A DNA stretch of 64,000 nucleotides from Symploca sp. SIO3C6 (GCA_010692425.1 JAAHHJ010000019.1:1-64000), one strand, 5' to 3'. Positions 26,027 through 37,697 are shown, counted from the first letter of the stretch. Notes: generated by a model not told the origin, from the sequence alone. Program-made: numbers and translations.

Positions 26027-29000
26027 TAACGCTAGCACTTGCTGCGTTGGAAAATAGACTGAAACTAAACAGATATCGTCCATTAGCCTGATTAGGCTGT
26101 TTCTGGTCCCACCAATTTTGAATTTCCGCGGCAATATTTTCACGCAGTTGTTTCGTCACTACTAACATAATAGTGTCATCTTCTGTTGTTGTAGTGGTGT
26201 CATTTCCAGCTTCTTGAACCGTGAATCGAGGTGTTAGTAATACAGGTAATGAAGCTAATAGTTCATCTTGGTTTTCAGTAGATTCATTCATAGTTGCTAA
26301 GGCAAAGGCATACTGACAAGCAACACGAAGATCATAAGGGCGTTTAATATCACTTGGCAGTAAGACTTTAAATAATTCTTTGAGATGTTCATCTAAGCGT
26401 TTGGATCTTGAAGCCCCAAGTTGAGCAATATCCCATTGCTTGTCATTAATAATTAGAGGGGTAATTCTGTTTTTAAAGCGGACTTCAGGAGTCTCGAAGA
26501 TGAAGGCAGGATTGGTTTCCATGCCATCAATCAAGTTCTTATTACGGGCAAGACGAATCGCTCCCCAGGCGTTTTGATATTCTAAAACGTCTAAATTGGT
26601 AATAGTTATCTTACGATCCGGTAATGCCGATTCGCCAAAGGTTTCTACCCCAGTGGCATCAGGCAATTTCGAGAAATAAAACTCAAGTTTCTGATAGTAT
26701 TCATCCACTGCTTCATCAGGTATTTCAAGTTCCTCAGTGGAGTCAGGTGAGGGAGATAGCTTGGTAGTATCTAATTGATATCCAGGTAACTCAATTTCTA
26801 GGATTTGTTGGTCTTTTCGTGGGAGGTTGGTGGTAGGTTCAATAGTAACAGTTTTGGTTTGTTGATCAACGGATAGGTCTTCGTTAATGTTGTAGTGAAC
26901 TGTCTGGCGAGATGCTTGTGCCAGTGCAATTGGTTGCCAATTCTGCCATGACCTGGCGACTTCTTCTGCTAAGGTAGCAAAGGCATCTAGGGCATAGGCA
27001 ACAGCTTCTCGATTTTCAGTTGTTATCCCTGTTTCTATAGGTTTTAGTTCAGTGGTGAGGGTGGGATACAAATTATTAAATCGCACTAAGGTATCTAAGA
27101 GTGGATCGATAGTACTGCTGGTATCAATAATCGTGCCCACAGCTTCTGCATCAGCAATCTCCGCATTGGTTGCATCACTCAGGACAACTTTGAATGCTTC
27201 ATTATCTTCAACTATGGTGTCGCTGAGGATTGGCACTTCGATGCTCTTACTTGTCTCACCTGCTGCAAACGTCAAGATTCCGCTGGTAGTGGTGTAGTCT
27301 TCCCCTGCGATCGCATTTCCATCTATCGCAGTTCCATCTTGAGTTGTATAATTGACTTCTACAATCTGATCGGATGGAGGGAATAGGGTGACGCTGAAAA
27401 CCGCAGTCCCTGCACTCTCACTCACGGTGACATCATCAATAGTTAACTTGGACAGTTGTTCTGGTGATGTACTGTTGTATTCAATTCGGCACTCAATTGT
27501 GTCTTGAGCCACATCAGGATGCTCGTAGAGGAAGACGTAATTCCAATCTCGAATATCCTCGGCACTGAGAATATTACCTGAAAAACTGTCAGGATCGGGA
27601 ATCGCTTTATGGGAAATTAGGGAAGGAGGAATAGGATAATCCCTGAGGGGAATGGGAATTTGGACATCACCAATCTGATTAGGAGCATCCTCTAGAGGCA
27701 CTAGAAAGTTGAGCCAGGAAGAGGTGTAATTTTCAGTATTAATTTTGTACTCCAACTCGTTAACCTGATACATCAGGTTGACGGCAATATCTTCATATCG
27801 CTGTGGTGTTTGGGTATTGAAAAAGAAGGTAAGGGTTGATTTCCCGTTGTTGGTTTCGGCATCGAGAGCAATTTTTGCCGGGGATAAGCTGAAATCAAGG
27901 GATTGTAGTAGTTCTCTATCTGGTTCAGAACTATCTGAGTTTGCTGTCTTTTGAGGATCTGTATAGTGTGCGCCTGTAATTTTGGGTTGCCCAGATAAAC
28001 GGGGAATATCGTTATTAGACCATTGATATCCACTGGCGATCGCAACATCTACGTTATATTGAACGATAGTTTCAATATCGTAGGCATCGGCTAAGTTGGT
28101 TAGTAATTCTTTGCTTAGTGCTGTTTTTGCTAGTCCCAGTCGATAAGTGTATTCTGCCTCTTCTTGATCAAGCGTGGTTTCCAAGACATGGGTGACATTG
28201 TTGCTAATGGAATCTGCCAAGCTTGCTTTTACCTTCAAAATTCTTTCAATCTCAGCCTTTAAGGTTGTGTTCTTAACTTCAGCTACAACTTCTGTATCAT
28301 TTACCGCAGGAACGGCAATTTCCGGTTTAAGAATATCTTCGATAGCGCGTAAATAGGTACGGGCAAGCCCATTTATATCTACCGCATTTACTCGCTCTAC
28401 TTTAGGCTCAGCTGGGGTTTGATTCAGTCCATTCTCTGCTGCATATTCGTAGAGCGTCACATTTCCTGAGAGCAAGGTGTTACTTAGAGGAGCTGCCGAG
28501 AAGAAGAAGGGGAAGTCTTCTTTGATGTTGTAGCTAATGCCAGTATCACCGATATGAACTGCCCAGAGGGTATCGCTGTTTTGCGGATTAGCATTGTCAA
28601 TATTGGCGGCATCTCTCCCTACTGCTAACTTTAAATTAGGCAGTGCTTCTTCAAAAGCATTGGCAAAGAGTTCCAAGGAAGCGAGGCGGGCCTTGAACTT
28701 AGTATTCTGGTTATTGGTGGTGATATCCTCGTCATCAGGGTAGCTTGTCAGAGCAATGGTTTTGGGTGAGAAATAAGCTGAGATAGACTGGGCTTCAGGC
28801 ACAGGGTCAGAATGCATCAATTCTAGTGTGCGCCACATTTCCAGCTGTACAGTGACAGGGAATAGTAATTGAGTTGGATACTTTAAATTACTACTGTCAT
28901 CTCTGATAGTAAATTCCAGGGTTGTGGTTGCTGTAGGAGGAGGAACAATCCAGTATTTTCCAGGTGCAATCAAACCTGATTCATCTTGGAGTACTATTCC

Positions 29001-32000
29001 CACTTCCGCCATAGTTATGGGATATTGTGCTCGCTTTTCTAACAAATCTACTGCTGTTTTCAGACAACTGAGTTCATAAATACGGTGAATTCCGTCTAAT
29101 GGCTCATTGTCTAATGGCTCATTGTCTAATGGCTCATTGGCATAGGATGAGGCGTCATCTTTTCTGGCATAGAGTGCATCTTGCAACAGTGTTTGAATAG
29201 CTAACAATTCCTCAGTCTTTGCCTCATCAGTCAGACTTGAGTTCTTAGGGTCGTTAAGCTCAGTAATGGCTTCAATGGCGTCTTCAATTTTGCTAAGGGC
29301 TGGTTGAATCTCTACACTTATAGTTTCTACACTTATAGTTTCTCCACTTGTAGTTGTAGTTGAGGTATTGTGAACTGTTGAGGGTTGAAACTCAGGCTTT
29401 AATATATTCCCATCGACTTCAACCAGGAGTGTTGTTTTTAGTTGGGTAAAGGCTGTCTCTAATGAGGCATGGAGAGAGGTGAGATTTGCCCCTTCAAAGG
29501 TTAACTGTTCATAAATTGCTCCCACTGCCCCAATGCTTTGCAGGGTTTGACTGGCTTCGGCATCAATATTGTTTTGGAAATTAACGACTGCTTCTGCTAG
29601 TAGGGATTTAAGTGTATAGAGTGTTTCCTTGCTGTCTATCTGGATGGTTTGATTATTTTGATTATCAGGATTAATGAAGGTTGTTAACTTATTTAAGTCG
29701 CTATTAACTGCAAGGTTACTGTTGTAGCTAATATCGGTTAGTGATGCCAAAACAGGGAGTATATCAAGAGAGTGATCTGCACTCAAGAGTCCTGTTAGAC
29801 TTTGGTTAGCAATCGCTACTGCAGCAGCAGTGATTCTATTTCCCATGCTATTGGCAGTGATTTCATTACCCATACTATTGGCAGTGATTTCATTTTCCAT
29901 GCTGAGGGCTAGATTGGCGAGGGAAGTAGTTTGAGTGTCCGATTCTTTTCTTGCTAAGTCATTGACGTTTTCTGCTGAACTAGTATCTAGGCTGAAACGA
30001 TCAGGAATAAAGATTGTTCCCCCAGACAATGCCAAAGCTGGGTTCTTAGTCGCGATATCGGCTGCCGTTGTTTGATCAGTGAGAATCTGACTCTCATGCT
30101 CGGCAGCTGTTGTAATCATTTTCTCGAAGCTGTCTGCACTGTTGACGGTATAGTTAAAAAACACACCATCAAGAATAATATCCTCAGTACCAAATAGCCC
30201 AGAAATATTACGGACAGCAGTGGCAACTGTAGACAACTGGGTAGTGATCGCACTCTTAGTTAAAATGTCGCTAATATTACCGATAACCTGTACGGTTTCA
30301 AATACTGTGCGATGCTGATTGGTTGCCAAGTTTAAATTGTAAGTTAGTCCAATGAGGCAATAGGGAACTTGAGTTGTTAAGAGATCAACTTGACTACTGG
30401 GATCAGGATTGGCAATGGGGACAACATCGTATTCTAAGGTATCTAGTTCAACTAGCGTATTCGGTTTTAAAACCTCGGATAGATTAGTGTTCTTTTGAAT
30501 TATCTGTTTAATCGCAATTTGTCTGAAGCTATCACCAGACTCAACGGTGTGGGTATAGGTATTATTATTCTCGTCTTCAGTTGAAATTGAAGTGCCAGGT
30601 GACAATAAATCGCGAATATTGGCATTAGCGGTCGCAATTGTTGCTGCTGTCTCAGCTGGCGTTGCTGAATCTAGATAATTAGGAGCCATACTATTAAAGG
30701 CAGTTGCGATCGCCTCCAAATTTTTACCCGTGATTACTTTAATTTGGATTTGGCTATCGAAGGTAACATTAGCGACTAAGAGTCCTTCAATAGCTCTAAC
30801 TGCCTGAGCTACACGATTGAGTGCCTCTAATTTTTCTGCCTCGCTGGGATTTGTCTTACCTTCTGCTGTCAGCACACGGTTTCTAATGGTTATAAAGGTA
30901 TCTCCCGATTGGGTTGTTTCGTTTAACTCAGAGATACTAATGCCAGTTTCTAATAATCCTGAGCTATTTTGATTTTCATTAACTAAAGCATTAATCTTAT
31001 TGGCGAGTTTTGTATCATCCTTAACGGGCGCACCAGCTAATTCTGACTCTAAGGCAGTAATGGCAATTTCTTGAAGAGTGGTGCTGGTAGTAACTTGAAT
31101 GGGGTTTTGTTTAACGAGAATTGCATCAGCCACCAAGAGATTTTCCAGGTTACGGGCTGCTTGAGCAACCCGATAAAGAGCGTCCCGTTTATCTTCATCG
31201 CTGGGATTGGTATTACCCTCTGCCGTAAGCACACGATCCCTAATAATCTTAAAGGTATCCCCTACTTGAACTGTTTCACCTAGTTCAGTAATTTCGACAT
31301 TGACAGTTAATAGTCCTGTTTTATCTTGATTGCTTTCAACTAAAGTATTCATTTCATCTGTCAACGCCGTTTCATCCTCAATGGATGTCTCCCCTGCATC
31401 CAACTGCAATAAACTATAGGCAATTTCTTCTAAGGTACTATCTATTCCCACTCGAAGATTGCACAGATGTAGTGCCTTCAACAACAAGCCATTATTATTT
31501 AAATTCTCAGTAGAAATCCCATTACCAAGGAGGCGAAGTTCTGTTTCAATTAAGTTATCCTCAGCTAACGCCAGCTTCTTGATAGCAATCCTTTCCCAGG
31601 TATCGTCTGATTGAATAATATAGTTATCTAGTTCAGGAATTGAAATATGTGCTGCCAGTAATTCAGTGGTTTTGGCATATATATTAACAATTTCCTCTAC
31701 TTTAGTTAGTGCTTCTTCACCATCTTGGATGAGTTTATTAGCAATCGTTAATAATGTATCTCCGTCATCTCCTCCTAATACACGAACTCCTACAGGAATC
31801 TGAATGTCTTGATTACCGGAGAAAATACCGCTGACGTCACTATTAATATCTGCTAAATCTACCAGCTCAACTCCGTAGCTGTCTTGCACGTCTTGGAGGG
31901 TTTCTCCACTAGATACAAGATAACTTTCTTCGGTAAGGTATTCCAAAGTCACCAAATACTTATAGACATTATCCACAAAGCCAGTAAAGACGGCACGCTC

Positions 32001-35000
32001 ATCAGTAGTCAAATCATGACTCCAATCTTTGATTCCTGACGTTTCCTTTGTTTGGCTTACTGACGTTTTCGCTGTAAACGTCAGGTTGGAATCATGAACC
32101 TGGTAGTAAATTTGTTGATAGGTAGCACGATCCGTTTTAATCTGCTCCAGTGCTTCTACCAAGGAATTAGTAGGAGTGGGAATATATTTGGATTGGTCTA
32201 AAACCAGTTCTAGGATTAAATTAGCTTTACTATCACCATTTTTGGTAATTCTGTAGCTTTCGCCAACCGAAGGCCACTGATTGATACCGAAAATCGGATC
32301 GAAATAGCCTAAGGTTTGTGATAGCTGCTGGAGTTTTCCCTCTTCTCCTAAGCGATTTCCATAGATATCTTGCCATTGGAAATCCAGCTTAAAAGTATCT
32401 CCAATACCGTAATAGGGGTTGAGAGTATTCTTGAGTACTTCTGGCAGAGCAGTTGAGTTTGCTATTGCTTCTGTTGTTAGGGCATAAACTGGCAGGACTT
32501 TTTCATAAACCCACTCATTGGTAGTACCATTTTCGGTAGTACCATCTTCTTCCACAGGTCCTATCGGCAAACAATCTTGCCCAGTTTGAAAATCAGTAGC
32601 GATCGCACTGGGTATCTGATAGTTTAAAAGCTGATATAGATTTTCAATCTCGTCGGTTGCGGTATCATTGACCTGAGCTTCTATAGCGTCACGAACCAGT
32701 CTAAAACCAAGGTTTCCTGCTGGAATTCTTAATACCTTGCTTGTTTCACTACTCTCTGCAAAAATTTCTGTTGTAACACTCTTAAGAGCATCGATTTGGG
32801 GATGAGTAGACGGAATATTCAGGCAGTTATTGTAGCTGGCAGGGGTACTGCCAAAAGTCATTAACAGAGTTATCTTAGCAGTTTCCCCATCGGCAAATAA
32901 GGAGTCTGGTAAACCCTTTTGCTCTTGGCCTTCTGTATAACTATAGTTGAGGTAATAACCCCCACTACTGACAATGCTACTTTCTTGTACCAGCTTTAGG
33001 AATGGACGGAAGGTATTATTATCACTTGTCTCTAGTGTTACAGTAAGGTTGTCGTTAGCTTCAACTGAGAGATTAGTCTTCAGCATCAAGACTTCAGCAT
33101 TGGCATTACGAGTAAGAACTTTCGACTCTCCACTTTCATCCAAATACAACAATGTCAGGGTTGTAGGTGTTACCTCTGTCTCCAAAATATCCCGCAGCAA
33201 TTGTTCGCTAGCAGTATCAATCCTTTCTATGGCATATACTGTGGGTAAAAATTCACTTACATCTGATTTAGAAACTCGCCGAATTTCTAAAGTTAATTTA
33301 GTTGCCCAGGTATATCCTGAAGTAATCTGTTGAGCATTGGGATCAAATGCTTCTCCTGCTTGTTCTGGCTGATTATAGAAGAGGGTTAATGTTGCTGATT
33401 CTGGCTTAGACTTATTAGATTTGAGGTAATCAGATAATCCTGAGGGCAAATCCCACAAAAGATTATTATTTGCACCATCTTCACCGATGGCTTGATTCCA
33501 ATCAGTCTTTTGGCGAATAGTGTAGCGTTGGGCAACATTATCGTAAATTTGAGTCGATTCAGGTGTAGCTTCTGGTAATGCTAGGTTAGCGAGATCCACA
33601 CTATTCATTTGTTGAATATCGCTAATCGTAATCACATCATAAGATGCTTCTGATGCTTCCGGGAAAGGATAAACTAAAACCTCTCCCTTCGTCTCTTGAG
33701 TAGAATTAGGATCATAGTCCTTTAAGACAATCCAGGTTAAGTCACTAGAATTGGATAAATTGAGAGTAATTACATTTGGCGCAATTCCAGTGTCAGTATT
33801 GGTGGTTTTGATTTCAAATTGCTGTCCTGTTTCAAGATAAACAGGAGTGTAACCATTAATATCTGTGTTATTGTCGGCAAAAACAGGTAATCGTAGCCCA
33901 TGTAATAAAAAGCGCGAGGTCATCCCCGCTAAATCTTGGAGGGGATAATTCTCAGTATTATCACTATTATCACTACTGGCACCTAACTTATCCAGTAGTA
34001 CAACAACAGTAATCTCACCATTATTGACTCCAGTAATCTCACTATTATTGACTCCTTCCTTTTCCTTAATATAGTCAATACCATGTTGTAGGGCAGAACG
34101 GATAATTAAGGTGAAGTAATCAATGAATAGGAGTTGAGCGATCGCCAATTCATTGGCAGCGTCATTGGTAACTGAAGCTGCCAAATTTTCATCGGTTATT
34201 TGGTCATGGTTTTTATTCAGATTCTGGAAATGGGAACGGATAGCTTTAATTTTTGCTGGGGAATATTTAGGACTGTCAAAAGAACGAGTAATTCTACTAC
34301 TATTATCAGTATCATCTCTATCTTCCAGGAGCATAGTCAATTGAGGGAAGATGGGAAAAATTGTACCGCTAACATCGTCATTCTCAGTAGGGCGATCGGT
34401 AATCTCGAAAGTAAAGTTTTCCTGCAAAAATCGAATTAGTGGTTCCCAAAAATTATCTGCTGGGGCTTGCTCTAAATAATCTGTAAATAGAGTATAAATT
34501 TCTTCTAATACTTTTAGACTTAAGCTGTAATCATCAACATCAATGCCTGTATCGTTGGCAGTTAAATTATTGCGCTCATCATCTGTCAAGGCTGCATAAA
34601 TTACCCACTTAAATAAAGCTTTGACTAATTCATCAAAATCTGTATCCTTATCAATTTGAGATTGTTCATTAATAGGAATGGAGTTTTCAATAAACAGTAG
34701 GCCGATACCACTGACACCTATATCTGTTCTCGTGAAAGAAGGTTGAAAATAAATATCTAACCGCAGCTTGTCATTAACCCATGTTCGCGTCCTAATGTTG
34801 TCGGGCTTCGCTAACTTGATTGCTGTTTGATTATTTTCCCACCGAAGTACTCGATTTTCTGTGCCACCAGTAGATGCTCCAGAGGAGGTATTAGCAGTAG
34901 TCCCTGTATTACTAATTGCCTCGGTGCGAGCAAACCGAGCCACTGGTGAGAATGAATAATTACCTCTTCCATTTGAGCGATGTAGGGGTTGGCGGCGCTC

Positions 35001-37697
35001 TCTAGGTACTGCACGCCTTCTTCCTGTGGTAAAATCAACAGCAATAGCCTGAGGACTAGCAGCAAATCTTGGAATATTAACTGCCATTGCTGCCAAAGAT
35101 CTAGACGCCAACAGCCAAGGTGTTTTGCTATCTGAACCCAGGACAAATTCCTGGCGTATAGTAAGTTTAAACTTAAATTTGATGCGCACGAAGGCTACCT
35201 TAACTGAGGCTCGCACCGAAACTTTGGCAACCAGGGCAACTTGAATCGCCTTGTATACTTCCACCACAAATAGCACAGTGATGCTAACCAGGATTTCGAT
35301 ATCAACCTGAATTACCTTAAAGTCTACGACGCCATAGAGACGCCCGACAATGCCGACACCGCCCTGAACCCTGTAATAGGTAACTTTGTTTTGACTGGTA
35401 TCCGTGGGATTAAAGGTGGCAAATACCCCCTGCAAAATACCATGGATAGTAATGCTCATTTCGGCGCGGAGGGGACCCTTTTTAATAATTTTGCCCAACC
35501 CCACCTTCAGCCCAATTCCAAATTCCAGCACTGGGTTAAAGGTACCGTTGGTAATAGCAGGAACACTGGTAGCAGTTTCTGCACTCAGTTTGTTGAAATA
35601 GAAGCCACCTACTCCTAAAAAGATGCCGACATTAACAGCAATAGAGCGAGAAAAGTCACCACTCCAAGGGAAGCCAACATCAATACCAAAATCCCCGTTA
35701 GTATAAATTTCGATCGCCACCACTGGGAGGGTAATACTAACAGCTCCAAACTGGAGATACCGCATGGCATCAGGTAGAACAAGCTCAGTGCGATAGACTC
35801 CGACAGTATCACTAATGCGGCGATAGAGGATTTCAAATTCTAGCCCAGCAAAGGCTTCAACTAGTGGGCCTGATAAGGTAATACGCAGTCCATAGATAAA
35901 AGGATCATTGAAAATAACGCTCAGTTCAAAGGCTCCCAAAATAGAGAATTGAGCCCCAATTAACCAACCACTTTCCGCGCTAAAGATAATTGGTTGACCT
36001 GAAAATGAAATTGGTTGTGTAGGATCTGAACTAACCGCTGAGGGCAAGGATTGCTGCAATGCCGTCAGCGGATTTTGTCGCCTTTTAATAGGAGGAAGCG
36101 GTACCAAAGTTTGGCGCATCACATTCGTGAATTGCTCAATGGTACGAGCTTGCTGCACAATTTCTGGTGCAAAGGCTACCCTTTGTCCCAAAGCCAGGAA
36201 TTTTAAATCGAAGATAGGAGCTTTACTGCCAGGAACCGCAGGGGGATTTTCATTAACTGGGTCCCATTGTACCCGCTGTTTAGATTGTCCTGGAATACTT
36301 AAATCAACGGCAATAGCTACTTTTTTATTCGATGCTGTCCTTGCCTGATTGCGTTGGGAATTTACTTGGGAGCTAGACGTACCAAATTGGTAGGATAGTC
36401 CCAGATTCGATACCTTGGCAATCAAGACATTCACCGTCGCCTTGTAGGAAATAGTGACGGATTTTTTGGTTAAATCTACCTCAACAGTAAACTTGTTGAG
36501 GGCAATTTCTTGCTTGGCAAATTCATCCCAAGGTGGATCCAGTTCAAAGTCAGTAATACTAGGATCGTATAAGCTAACGATATAGGCGATTAGATCACCA
36601 ATTGTCGGATTATTACCACTTACTAAACTGACGCTAAAGCGCAGGAGCTTGCGATCCTTGACATTTGTATAGACTGCACTTAGTAATAGCGTACTGATTT
36701 GAAGTTGGAAAATTAACTCCCCTGTGCGCTTTGCCAATGCCTGAGATGAACCACTAGAACTAGAGGTACTGCTAGTTTGGGTGAAGGTGTAGATGACAGA
36801 AAGTTGTAAGGTATCGAAAAAGGGAATAGATGCTCGCACTGTACCTGCCATCATTCCCTGAAGCGCCGATTGTTCTGCCCCTGCCTTATTACTAGAAATT
36901 TTAGTAATTTGAATTGCTGCTTCAATTTCCAGGGTTTGTTCATCTGGCACTAATTCAATGCCAGTATCCCACAGTAGTTCTCCCCGGAAGGTATAGTTGG
37001 ATTCAATAATCTGGCTATTGTTATCTTTATAGCGAGTTTGTTGTAGCGTAAATGCCAGAGAAACAACTAAATCGCCTAGCCCATATTCATCATCCTGAGA
37101 AAAACCAAAGGCTTTGATAACTTCAGTAATACTAATATTGCTAGCAGTGGCAGAAAATCCCCATTGACTGGCTACTTTTCCATCCGTTGTGGAGGAAAAT
37201 TGATGAGCAACTCTAAGGGCAAATTCCCCCCCAAATAATTCAAATAAGCCCTCAAAGGCTAATTTTCGCTGTTGCGATAGGGCCTCGGCTGTATTCCCAT
37301 TAGTTGTATTGCCATTAGTTGCAGCCGGTGGTTTAACTGATAATACTGAAAGAGCAAGTTGCTTAATCGCTAAAGTCGGACCAGAATCCAGTGTAATTGA
37401 CCAAGCATTTTCAATGGCAGCATTAAAGGCAAAGGAACCTTTATCTGGTCGTAATTCTACTGCTAATTGTGTAATCGCTAAATTCTGAATCGAGTCTGGT
37501 GCATCTAATTCTGGGATCAATTCTTCGAGGAGTGCCACCACTAGGAGTCGCTGCCCAGTAATCATGCCACCGCGATAAACTGTCACATTGCGATCCTGGA
37601 TTTTCTCCAGAATTAAATTGACGGTTTCATTGGCAACTGTTAGCTCAGTAACGACACCAAAGCTAACACTAGTTTTCCTTTGCACTATTGCAGTCAT
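25947..37697 (-). CDS. Giant multidomain protein (3916 residues) with LysM-like repeats and Calx-beta
   Basis: Uninterrupted frame of 11.75 kb. No signal peptide is evident. Residues about 1-900 are beta-rich, with amphipathic strands such as IQVDIEILVSITVLFVVEVY, and contain no obvious long membrane segment set. Residues about 900-1900 are mixed and acidic. Residues about 1925-2560 hold at least six LysM-like motifs (SGETLQDVQDSYGV, QVGDTFKIIRDRVL, VESGDSFRQIAIKQ and others), each followed by a GLL- or GIF-containing segment. Two 120-residue units, near 2100-2340, are clear duplicates. A Calx-beta module lies at about 3420-3525 (SAGTAVFSVTLFP, AGEDYTTTSGILTFAAGETS). Many small in-frame tandem duplications are scattered. 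Last gene of a five-gene block; weak ribosome site. Function unknown, possibly surface or matrix structural. Confidence 0.85.
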   Translation of the reverse strand: MTAIVQRKTSVSFGVVTELTVANETVNLILEKIQDRNVTVYRGGMITGQRLLVVALLEELIPELDAPDSIQNLAITQLAVELRPDKGSFAFNAAIENAWSITLDSGPTLAIKQLALSVLSVKPPAATNGNTTNGNTAEALSQQRKLAFEGLFELFGGEFALRVAHQFSSTTDGKVASQWGFSATASNISITEVIKAFGFSQDDEYGLGDLVVSLAFTLQQTRYKDNNSQIIESNYTFRGELLWDTGIELVPDEQTLEIEAAIQITKISSNKAGAEQSALQGMMAGTVRASIPFFDTLQLSVIYTFTQTSSTSSSSGSSQALAKRTGELIFQLQISTLLLSAVYTNVKDRKLLRFSVSLVSGNNPTIGDLIAYIVSLYDPSITDFELDPPWDEFAKQEIALNKFTVEVDLTKKSVTISYKATVNVLIAKVSNLGLSYQFGTSSSQVNSQRNQARTASNKKVAIAVDLSIPGQSKQRVQWDPVNENPPAVPGSKAPIFDLKFLALGQRVAFAPEIVQQARTIEQFTNVMRQTLVPLPPIKRRQNPLTALQQSLPSAVSSDPTQPISFSGQPIIFSAESGWLIGAQFSILGAFELSVIFNDPFIYGLRITLSGPLVEAFAGLEFEILYRRISDTVGVYRTELVLPDAMRYLQFGAVSITLPVVAIEIYTNGDFGIDVGFPWSGDFSRSIAVNVGIFLGVGGFYFNKLSAETATSVPAITNGTFNPVLEFGIGLKVGLGKIIKKGPLRAEMSITIHGILQGVFATFNPTDTSQNKVTYYRVQGGVGIVGRLYGVVDFKVIQVDIEILVSITVLFVVEVYKAIQVALVAKVSVRASVKVAFVRIKFKFKLTIRQEFVLGSDSKTPWLLASRSLAAMAVNIPRFAASPQAIAVDFTTGRRRAVPRERRQPLHRSNGRGNYSFSPVARFARTEAISNTGTTANTSSGASTGGTENRVLRWENNQTAIKLAKPDNIRTRTWVNDKLRLDIYFQPSFTRTDIGVSGIGLLFIENSIPINEQSQIDKDTDFDELVKALFKWVIYAALTDDERNNLTANDTGIDVDDYSLSLKVLEEIYTLFTDYLEQAPADNFWEPLIRFLQENFTFEITDRPTENDDVSGTIFPIFPQLTMLLEDRDDTDNSSRITRSFDSPKYSPAKIKAIRSHFQNLNKNHDQITDENLAASVTNDAANELAIAQLLFIDYFTLIIRSALQHGIDYIKEKEGVNNSEITGVNNGEITVVVLLDKLGASSDNSDNTENYPLQDLAGMTSRFLLHGLRLPVFADNNTDINGYTPVYLETGQQFEIKTTNTDTGIAPNVITLNLSNSSDLTWIVLKDYDPNSTQETKGEVLVYPFPEASEASYDVITISDIQQMNSVDLANLALPEATPESTQIYDNVAQRYTIRQKTDWNQAIGEDGANNNLLWDLPSGLSDYLKSNKSKPESATLTLFYNQPEQAGEAFDPNAQQITSGYTWATKLTLEIRRVSKSDVSEFLPTVYAIERIDTASEQLLRDILETEVTPTTLTLLYLDESGESKVLTRNANAEVLMLKTNLSVEANDNLTVTLETSDNNTFRPFLKLVQESSIVSSGGYYLNYSYTEGQEQKGLPDSLFADGETAKITLLMTFGSTPASYNNCLNIPSTHPQIDALKSVTTEIFAESSETSKVLRIPAGNLGFRLVRDAIEAQVNDTATDEIENLYQLLNYQIPSAIATDFQTGQDCLPIGPVEEDGTTENGTTNEWVYEKVLPVYALTTEAIANSTALPEVLKNTLNPYYGIGDTFKLDFQWQDIYGNRLGEEGKLQQLSQTLGYFDPIFGINQWPSVGESYRITKNGDSKANLILELVLDQSKYIPTPTNSLVEALEQIKTDRATYQQIYYQVHDSNLTFTAKTSVSQTKETSGIKDWSHDLTTDERAVFTGFVDNVYKYLVTLEYLTEESYLVSSGETLQDVQDSYGVELVDLADINSDVSGIFSGNQDIQIPVGVRVLGGDDGDTLLTIANKLIQDGEEALTKVEEIVNIYAKTTELLAAHISIPELDNYIIQSDDTWERIAIKKLALAEDNLIETELRLLGNGISTENLNNNGLLLKALHLCNLRVGIDSTLEEIAYSLLQLDAGETSIEDETALTDEMNTLVESNQDKTGLLTVNVEITELGETVQVGDTFKIIRDRVLTAEGNTNPSDEDKRDALYRVAQAARNLENLLVADAILVKQNPIQVTTSTTLQEIAITALESELAGAPVKDDTKLANKINALVNENQNSSGLLETGISISELNETTQSGDTFITIRNRVLTAEGKTNPSEAEKLEALNRVAQAVRAIEGLLVANVTFDSQIQIKVITGKNLEAIATAFNSMAPNYLDSATPAETAATIATANANIRDLLSPGTSISTEDENNNTYTHTVESGDSFRQIAIKQIIQKNTNLSEVLKPNTLVELDTLEYDVVPIANPDPSSQVDLLTTQVPYCLIGLTYNLNLATNQHRTVFETVQVIGNISDILTKSAITTQLSTVATAVRNISGLFGTEDIILDGVFFNYTVNSADSFEKMITTAAEHESQILTDQTTAADIATKNPALALSGGTIFIPDRFSLDTSSAENVNDLARKESDTQTTSLANLALSMENEITANSMGNEITANSMGNRITAAAVAIANQSLTGLLSADHSLDILPVLASLTDISYNSNLAVNSDLNKLTTFINPDNQNNQTIQIDSKETLYTLKSLLAEAVVNFQNNIDAEASQTLQSIGAVGAIYEQLTFEGANLTSLHASLETAFTQLKTTLLVEVDGNILKPEFQPSTVHNTSTTTTSGETISVETISVEIQPALSKIEDAIEAITELNDPKNSSLTDEAKTEELLAIQTLLQDALYARKDDASSYANEPLDNEPLDNEPLDGIHRIYELSCLKTAVDLLEKRAQYPITMAEVGIVLQDESGLIAPGKYWIVPPPTATTTLEFTIRDDSSNLKYPTQLLFPVTVQLEMWRTLELMHSDPVPEAQSISAYFSPKTIALTSYPDDEDITTNNQNTKFKARLASLELFANAFEEALPNLKLAVGRDAANIDNANPQNSDTLWAVHIGDTGISYNIKEDFPFFFSAAPLSNTLLSGNVTLYEYAAENGLNQTPAEPKVERVNAVDINGLARTYLRAIEDILKPEIAVPAVNDTEVVAEVKNTTLKAEIERILKVKASLADSISNNVTHVLETTLDQEEAEYTYRLGLAKTALSKELLTNLADAYDIETIVQYNVDVAIASGYQWSNNDIPRLSGQPKITGAHYTDPQKTANSDSSEPDRELLQSLDFSLSPAKIALDAETNNGKSTLTFFFNTQTPQRYEDIAVNLMYQVNELEYKINTENYTSSWLNFLVPLEDAPNQIGDVQIPIPLRDYPIPPSLISHKAIPDPDSFSGNILSAEDIRDWNYVFLYEHPDVAQDTIECRIEYNSTSPEQLSKLTIDDVTVSESAGTAVFSVTLFPPSDQIVEVNYTTQDGTAIDGNAIAGEDYTTTSGILTFAAGETSKSIEVPILSDTIVEDNEAFKVVLSDATNAEIADAEAVGTIIDTSSTIDPLLDTLVRFNNLYPTLTTELKPIETGITTENREAVAYALDAFATLAEEVARSWQNWQPIALAQASRQTVHYNINEDLSVDQQTKTVTIEPTTNLPRKDQQILEIELPGYQLDTTKLSPSPDSTEELEIPDEAVDEYYQKLEFYFSKLPDATGVETFGESALPDRKITITNLDVLEYQNAWGAIRLARNKNLIDGMETNPAFIFETPEVRFKNRITPLIINDKQWDIAQLGASRSKRLDEHLKELFKVLLPSDIKRPYDLRVACQYAFALATMNESTENQDELLASLPVLLTPRFTVQEAGNDTTTTTEDDTIMLVVTKQLRENIAAEIQNWWDQKQPNQANGRYLFSFSLFSNAASASVMDNPNLPLLTVENLNLALTDIILPNE

